From Schistosoma haematobium (lineage: Eukaryota > Platyhelminthes > Trematoda > Strigeidida > Schistosomatidae), in contig NC_067200.1 of the NCBI RefSeq assembly GCF_000699445.3, positions 9,236,450 through 9,300,449 on the forward strand: a stretch of 64,000 bases of DNA. Direction: 5' to 3'. The position numbers were made by a program, and so were the translations under genes. This document shows positions 58,236-64,000 of the stretch, piece by piece; position 1 is the first letter of the stretch, and every line of letters begins with the position of its first letter. Below the pieces are notes generated by a model. The model was given only the letters and a program-made list of their open reading frames with translations, did not search any database and was not told the origin of the DNA.

Positions 58236-58552
58236 CTAATATATATTAATGGGTATAAGAATAATGATAAATCATTAAATCATTCAGTATATTTGTGCTA
58301 TTGAATAAATCAAGTAAAGAAGATAATAATAATACATATATTTTATGTCTGTTTATCAATCTAAGTGTTTAGTATGTTTATATATCACACACACAATTTA
58401 ATAAATAACCAACCAAAAAATTTTGTTAAAAACTAGAAAATATAAAGAATAAACAAATATGAATTACTTATGAGTAATTCAATCTTGTTCAATGAAAATA
58501 TTTGATGATAGAGATAAATAGAAAAAATGTTTAAGAAAAATCATATTCGAAT

Positions 58553-58730
58553 CATTTCAAGGGTTGGAATCTTGAGTCAATTGAAGCTAGACCATCATCA
58601 AAAACCTGGAAATATTGGATGGCTGTTTCTTCCTAGTATGCGACTCCTCAGCAGTGTGCACCGAAGATCCCGCTCTCGGCCAGTGAAATTTCTAAAAATC
58701 TCCACAAAACACCTTCTGATAATAACCATC
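58553..58730. mobile_element. HH-SINE palindromic pair (short)
   Basis: The minus part spans 58553-58680 with CTGAGGA, GAAA and ATC intact but stem I mismatched. The plus 3' end (CTCCACAAAACACCTTCTGAT) reaches 58728. Confidence 0.75.
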
Positions 58731-58734
58731 TGCT

Positions 58735-58980
58735 CTGTCGAAAATGAACAAAACAATCAAAAAAACTCAATAAAATACACAAAATATCAAGCACTAAAAC
58801 TAAAACAGTTTAAAAATATTCAAAAAATAGGCATATCAGAGAAAATCCTCAAAAAAATAATTCCTAAAAGAAAACCGAAAAAAAAACGAAAATTCACAAA
58901 TCCCAAGTGTGAAAACATAATAAAAAGTAAAAAACGCATTAAGCAAGATAACTAAAATAATACAAAAAAGAGAGAGGCGA
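58735..58980. other. A-rich, T-poor stretch next to the array
   Basis: About 245 bases with a strong excess of A on the plus strand, between an HH-SINE and the first array unit. A plus-strand open frame here is Lys-rich only because of the base bias. I recognise no gene. Confidence 0.6.
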
Positions 58981-60262
58981 GGGAAAATATATCACGGTAA
59001 CAACGATTCGCACGCCCTCTAGCATCAACTCGCACAACTCCACACAACAACTACAACTACGTCTCCTCGACTAGTCGAACACATACTCACATGCATATCC
59101 ACAAAGTCCACACGCTCGCGTACACTCACACACAAACACAATCCATCAACAAACACAGCTGCCAGCAAGACAACTAAACAATCATTTGACTGTTCACTCC
59201 CACTGACAGACTACAAGTCACACAAACACGCATTCGCCAATCAACCTGTCAACCGACATGTTCACCAACACCAGGTCAAGACACACAACATCTGTCACCA
59301 CAATCCAGTAGAGTCACCGACCAGTCACGAGCACTCAACACAAAGTGCACCAACACAGGTTCGCTTCACACAACACCGGCTTCTTGCAGTCACGCTCGTC
59401 ATACTCTCAGACAATTGTAATGAGCAACGATGGTCCACTCCACCACAAGCCCCATTGTGCCGCTTACACACAACCGACTCGACCATGAGCACACCTGAAA
59501 CACTCCACTCAGAACATTCAACACATTGACATACGGCATCACCTGAAATCGACCATGATATCACCAAGTGTATCGACCATACTGCACACCATCCTGAGAG
59601 AACAATACAGAGAGACCAGTGTCTCAGCGCAATCTATGTCCAGCACATTGTTGTTGCGATTCTCTACCACATACCATGTGCTCAATACTATCCAGTCTGA
59701 AATGATATCTGCCAGTGAGGCACTTTCGACTACATCGCTCGTAGGATAAATCCTAGTAGAAACAATGCATTTGTTGGTGACAATGGACGACGAATTGTAG
59801 TCACACCACGCTCGTCAACGTCCTCTTCGAATCCTAGTCGACTGAACAACATGATGGTCACTGAGTACTCGCATTGAGACAGCACTGTCCTGAAAATTAT
59901 TGAAGTGTAGACAGTGTGACTTGATCCGTTGTGAATTGGTGTTGGTATCGATCAGTCGGGATCTCGACAAGCATCCTCGTGTACACATCACCATATCTGG
60001 ATGGTAGACACTCGCAATACGAATGAACACTGGAACCGATCAATAAACAATGATTCACGTCTCAGTCACAAAATCATCGTGAGAATTGTTGACAAGCTGC
60101 AGATATTGACAGACATCCGACATGAGATAATGTCGAGTGTTCAACGAATGCATGTGTATTTGTGTAAATGCATGTGTTTATACTGGGCGTATGCGTGGGT
60201 GTGTATGTGTGACTGTCCGGTTATCACTCAATAAATATACCCAGGTGTGGGTGCGTTTTCGC

Positions 60263-60276
60263 GCAGGCGAACCTGC
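60263..60276 (+). other. Conserved short hairpin in the tRNA array unit
   Basis: GCAGG-CGAA-CCTGC is a perfect 5-bp stem with a tetraloop, just left of the GT microsatellite. It recurs in the other units. Function unknown; it may be chance. Confidence 0.4.
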
Positions 60277-60285
60277 ACGTTCACG

Positions 60286-60309
60286 TGTGTGTGTGTGTGT
60301 GTGTGTGTA
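60286..60309 (+). repeat. GT microsatellite within array unit
   Basis: A (GT)n tract that varies in length between units (also near 61840-61855 and 63408-63434). It accounts for most of the unit length differences. Confidence 0.9.
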
Positions 60310-60483
60310 CTCTGAAGATGGGTTGTTGAATGAACACGGTGGGTTTTCCGATTGTCATGCGTTGGTCACGGAGTAGCTGTGTCGATGTACAACATTGACA
60401 AATCGTCAGTACGTATGGTGTGGTTGATGGATGTTGTCACAATGTCGGTATTTTTCTGAGAGTTGTTTGTAGTTTGAAAAGCA

Positions 60484-60556
60484 TGTTTCCGCCCAGGCTC
60501 GAACTGGGGACCTTCTGTGTGTTAGACAGACGTGATGACCACTACACCACGGAAAC
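60484..60556 (-). tRNA. tRNA-Val (anticodon AAC), array copy 1
   Basis: A complete cloverleaf on the minus strand: 7-bp acceptor stem GTTTCCG/CGGAAAC with discriminator A, D arm with AGTGG, perfect 5-bp anticodon stem TCTGT/ACAGA around CTAACAC (AAC, Val), and T arm CCCAG-TTCGAGC-CTGGG. There is no intron. A TTTT terminator lies 4 bases downstream (60477-60480). A-box and B-box sequences fit pol III. Confidence 0.96.
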
Positions 60557-62049
60557 GACGATTCGCACGCCCTCTAGCATCAACTCGCACAACTCCACAC
60601 AACAACTACAACTACGTCTCCTCGACTAGTCGAACACATACTCACATGCATATCCACAAAGTCCACACGCTCGCGTACACTCACACACAAACACAATCCA
60701 TCAACAAACACAGCTGCCAGCAAGACAACTAAACAATCATTTGACTGTTCACTCCCACTGACAGACTACAAGTCACACAAACACGCATTCGCCAATCAAC
60801 CTGTCAACCGACATGTTCACCAACACCAGGTCAAGACACACAACATCTGTCACCACAATCCAGTAGAGTCACCGACCAGTCACGAGCACTCAACACAAAG
60901 TGCACCAACACAGGTTCGCTTCACACAACACCGGCTTCTTGCAGTCACGCTCGTCATACTCTCAGACAATTGTAATGAGCAACGATGGTCCACTCCACCA
61001 CAAGCCCCATTGTGCCGCTTACACACAACCGACTCGACCATGAGCACACCTGAAACACTCCACTCAGAACATTCAACACATTGACATACGGCATCACCTG
61101 AAATCGACCATGATATCACCAAGTGTATCGACCATACTGCACACCATCCTGAGAGAACAATTCAGAGAGACCAGTGTCTCAGCGCAATCTATGTCCAGCA
61201 CATTGTTGTTGCGATTCTCTACCACATACCATGTGCTCAATACTATCCAGTCTGAAATGATATCTGCCAGTGAGGCACTTTCGACTACATCGCTCGTAGG
61301 ATAAATCCTAGTAGAAACAATGCATTTGTTGGTGACAATGGACGACGAGTTGTAGTCACACCACGCTCGTCAACGTCCTCTTCGAATCCTAGTCGACTGA
61401 ACAATATGATGGTCACTGAGTACTCGCATTGAGACAGCACTGTCCTGAAAATTATTGAAGTGTAGACAGTGTGACTTGATCCGTTGTGAATTGGTGTTGG
61501 TATCGATCAGTCGGGATCTCGACAAGCATCCTCATGTACACGTCACCATATCTGGATGGTCGACACTCGCAATACGAATGAACACTGGAACCGATCAACA
61601 AACAATGATTCACGTCTCAGTCACAAAATCATCGTGAGAATTGTTGACAAGCTGCAGATATTGACAGACATCCGACATGAGATAATGTCGAGTGTTCAAC
61701 GAATGCATGTGTATTTGTGTAAATGCATGTGTTTATACTGGGCGTATGCGTGGGTGTGTATGTGTGACTGTCCGGTTATCACTCAATAAATATACCCAGG
61801 TGTGGGTGCGTTTTCGCGCAGGCGAACCTGCACGTTCACGTGTGTGTGTGTGTGTGACAATGCGTTAGTGTGTACTCTGAAGATGGGTTGTTGAATGAAC
61901 GACGGTGGGTTTTCCGATTGTCATGCGTTGGTCACGGAGTAGCTGTGTCGATGTACAACATTGACAAATCGTCAGTACGTATGGTGTGGTTGATGGATGT
62001 TGTCACAATGTCGGTATTTTTCTGAGAGTTGTTTGTAGTTTGAAAAGCA

Positions 62050-62122
62050 TGTTTCCGCCCAGGCTCGAACTGGGGACCTTCTGTGTGTTAGACAGACGTG
62101 ATGACCACTACACCACGGAAAC
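62050..62122 (-). tRNA. tRNA-Val (AAC), array copy 2
   Basis: Identical in all stems, the anticodon and the downstream TTTT to the copy 1566 bases to its left. The conservation of the tRNA together with the whole unit shows recent homogenisation rather than tRNA selection alone. Confidence 0.96.
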
Positions 62123-63402
62123 GACGATTCGCACGCCCTCTCGCATCAACTCGCACAACTCCACACAACAACTACAACTACGTCTCCTCGACTAGTCGAA
62201 CACATACTCACATGCATATCCACAAAGTCCACACGCTCGCGTACACTCACACACAAACACAATCCATCAACAAACACAGCTGCCAGCAAGACAACTAAAC
62301 AATCATTTGACTGTTCACTCCCACTGACAGACTACAAGTCACACAAACACGCATTCGCCAATCAACCTGTCAACCGACATGTTCACCAACACCAGGTCAA
62401 GACACACAGCATCTGTCACCACAATCCAGTAGAGTCACCGACCAGTCACGAGCACTCAACACAAAGTGCACCAACACAGGTTCGCTTCACACAACACCGG
62501 CTTCTTGCAGTCACGCTCGTCATACTCTCAGACAATTGTAATGAGCAACGATGGTCCACTCCACCACAAGCCCCATTGTGCCGCTTACACACAACCGACT
62601 CGACCATGAGCACACCTGAAACACTCCACTCAGAACATTCAACACATTGACATACGGCATCACCTGAAATCGACCGTGATATCACCAAGTGTATCGACCA
62701 TACTGCACACCATCCTGAGGGAACAATACAGAGAGACCAGTGTCTCAGCGCAATCTATGTCCAGCACATTGTTGTTGCGATTCTCTACCACATACCATGT
62801 GCTCAATACTATCCAGTCTGAAATGATATCTGCCAGTGAGGCACTTTCGACTACATCGCTCGTAGGATAAATCCTAGTAGAAACAATGCATTTGTTGGTG
62901 ACAATGGACGACGAGTTGTAGTCACACCACGCTCGTCAACGTCCTCTTCGAATCCTAGTCGACTGAACAACATGATGGTCACTGAGTACTCGCATTGAGA
63001 CAGCACTGTCCTGAAAATTATTGAAGTGTAGACAGTGTGACTTGATCCGTTGTGAATTAGTGTTGGTATCGATCAGTCGGGATCTCGACAAGCATCCTCA
63101 TGTACACATCACCATATCTGGATGGTAGACACTCGCAATACGAATGAACACTGGAACCGATCAATAAACAATGATTCACGTCTCAGTCACAAAATCATCG
63201 TGAGAATTGTTGACAAGCTGCAGATATTGACAGACATCCGACATGAGATAATGTCGAGTGTTCAACGAATGCATGTGTATTTGTGTAAATGCATGTGTTT
63301 ATACTGGGCGTATGCGTGGGTGTGTATGTGTGACTGTCCGGTTATCACTCAATAAATATACCCAGGTGTGGGTGCGTTTTCGCGCAGGCGAACCTGCACG
63401 TT

Positions 63403-63434
<32 letters not shown>

Positions 63435-63626
63435 ACAATGCGTTAGTGTGTACTCTGAAGATGGGTTGTTGAATGAACACGGTGGGTTTTCCGATTGTCA
63501 TGCGTTGGTCACGGAGTAGCTGTGTCGATGTACAACATTGACAAATCGTCAGTACGTATGGTGTGGTTGATGGATGTTGTCACAATGTCGGTATTTTTCT
63601 GAGAGTTGTTTGTAGTTTGAAAAGCA

Positions 63627-63699
63627 TGTTTCCGCCCAGGCTCGAACTGGGGACCTTCTGTGTGTTAGACAGACGTGATGACCACTACACCACGGAAAC
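63627..63699 (-). tRNA. tRNA-Val (AAC), array copy 3
   Basis: Identical to the other two copies; the distance to copy 2 is 1577 bases because its GT tract is longer. The following unit runs off the window, so the copy number is unknown. Confidence 0.96.
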
Positions 63700-64000
63700 G
63701 ACGATTCGCACGCCCTCTAGCATCAACTCGCACAACTCCACACAACAACTACAACTACGTCTCCTCGACTAGTCGAACACATACTCACATGCATATCCAC
63801 AAAGTCCACACGCTCGCGTACACTCACACACAAACACAATCCATCAACAAACACAGCTGCCAGCAAGACAACTAAACAATCATTTGACTGTTCACTCCCA
63901 CTGACAGACTACAAGTCACACAAACACGCATTCGCCAATCAACCTGTCAACCGACATGTTCACCAACACCAGGTCAAGACACACAACATCTGTCACCACA

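Larger units (their letters stand above)
59003..64000. repeat. Tandem array of a ~1.57-kb unit carrying tRNA-Val
   Basis: Four consecutive units are seen: 59003-60556, 60557-62122, 62123-63699 and a partial 63700-64000. They are near-identical, with scattered single-base differences (for example A/T at 59606 versus 61162). Length differences come from a GT microsatellite and a short 'ACAATGCGTTAGTGTGT' segment missing from the first unit. The unit is clearly more GC-rich than the flank. The first unit begins at the 5' end of the tRNA gene, whose body is missing there. Short open frames recur in each unit, but only because the copies are identical; I see no known protein in them. Confidence 0.95.

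Noticed and set aside
58527..58955. 142-residue Lys-rich plus-strand frame
   Set aside because: Half is an HH-SINE and half is the A-rich block; Lys richness follows from AAA codons.
59325..59567. Cys-rich 80-residue minus-strand frame in every array unit
   Set aside because: The units are near-identical throughout, so conservation says nothing about coding. There is no recognisable domain, signal peptide or splice context.
60420..60629. Repeated 69-residue open frame over the tRNA in each array unit
   Set aside because: Most of it is the antisense translation of the tRNA-Val gene; the conservation comes from the tRNA and from unit homogenisation.
1..64000. CRISPR arrays, bacterial promoters, rRNA genes, spliced-leader RNA genes
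   Set aside because: None seen. The only regular tandem array is the tRNA-Val unit, and its spacing and content do not fit any of these.

Overview
This is AT-rich eukaryotic DNA, almost certainly from a blood fluke of the genus Schistosoma. The reasons are Sm-alpha-type hammerhead-ribozyme repeats, RTE-type non-LTR retrotransposon 3' ends with a TAAG tail, and very small exons spread over long, repeat-filled introns. I see nothing bacterial: no operons, no ribosome binding sites and no CRISPR. I cannot decide the species from the sequence.

Host gene. I recognise one protein-coding gene, on the minus strand, running from about 58.2 kb to the left edge of the window and continuing beyond it. 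It encodes a divergent M16-family zinc metallopeptidase of the insulysin/nardilysin type. I assembled 19 exons (41 to 321 nt) by translating short stretches between AG acceptors and GT donors. All junctions between exon 1 and exon 17 keep the reading frame, as does exon 18 to 19. The order of the encoded motifs follows the family: N-terminal beta strand with NGMKV, HLLEH zinc motif, third-ligand glutamate, SLNKMERIV helix, EKWYNLQY inter-domain region, then parts of the C-terminal half. Between exon 17 (4.7 kb) and exon 18 (1.0 kb) about 200 residues are missing; I give weak exon candidates there.

Introns. They are packed with mobile elements. The commonest are tRNA-headed short retroelements of about 400 bp with a hammerhead ribozyme after the tRNA-like part (called HH-SINE here), in about 40 full or broken copies. 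Several full-length copies carry a direct repeat of about 50 bp at both ends. Many partial copies lie in palindromic pairs whose 3' ends always point outward. The related Sm-alpha family has about 12 copies. Also present are RTE-like LINE 3' ends, a solo LTR with a perfect target duplication, a 300-bp family with inverted termini, a 390-bp family that is tandem at 35 kb, a roughly 500-bp family with an AATAAA-rich end, and long microsatellites.

Right edge. From 59.0 kb to the end lies a tandem array of a GC-richer unit of about 1.57 kb in near-identical copies. Each complete unit carries one intact tRNA-Val(AAC) gene on the minus strand. The array begins at the tRNA 5' end, about 0.77 kb upstream of the first recognised peptidase exon, and runs out of the window.

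Intronic stretches not listed as features are AT-rich DNA in which I recognise nothing.
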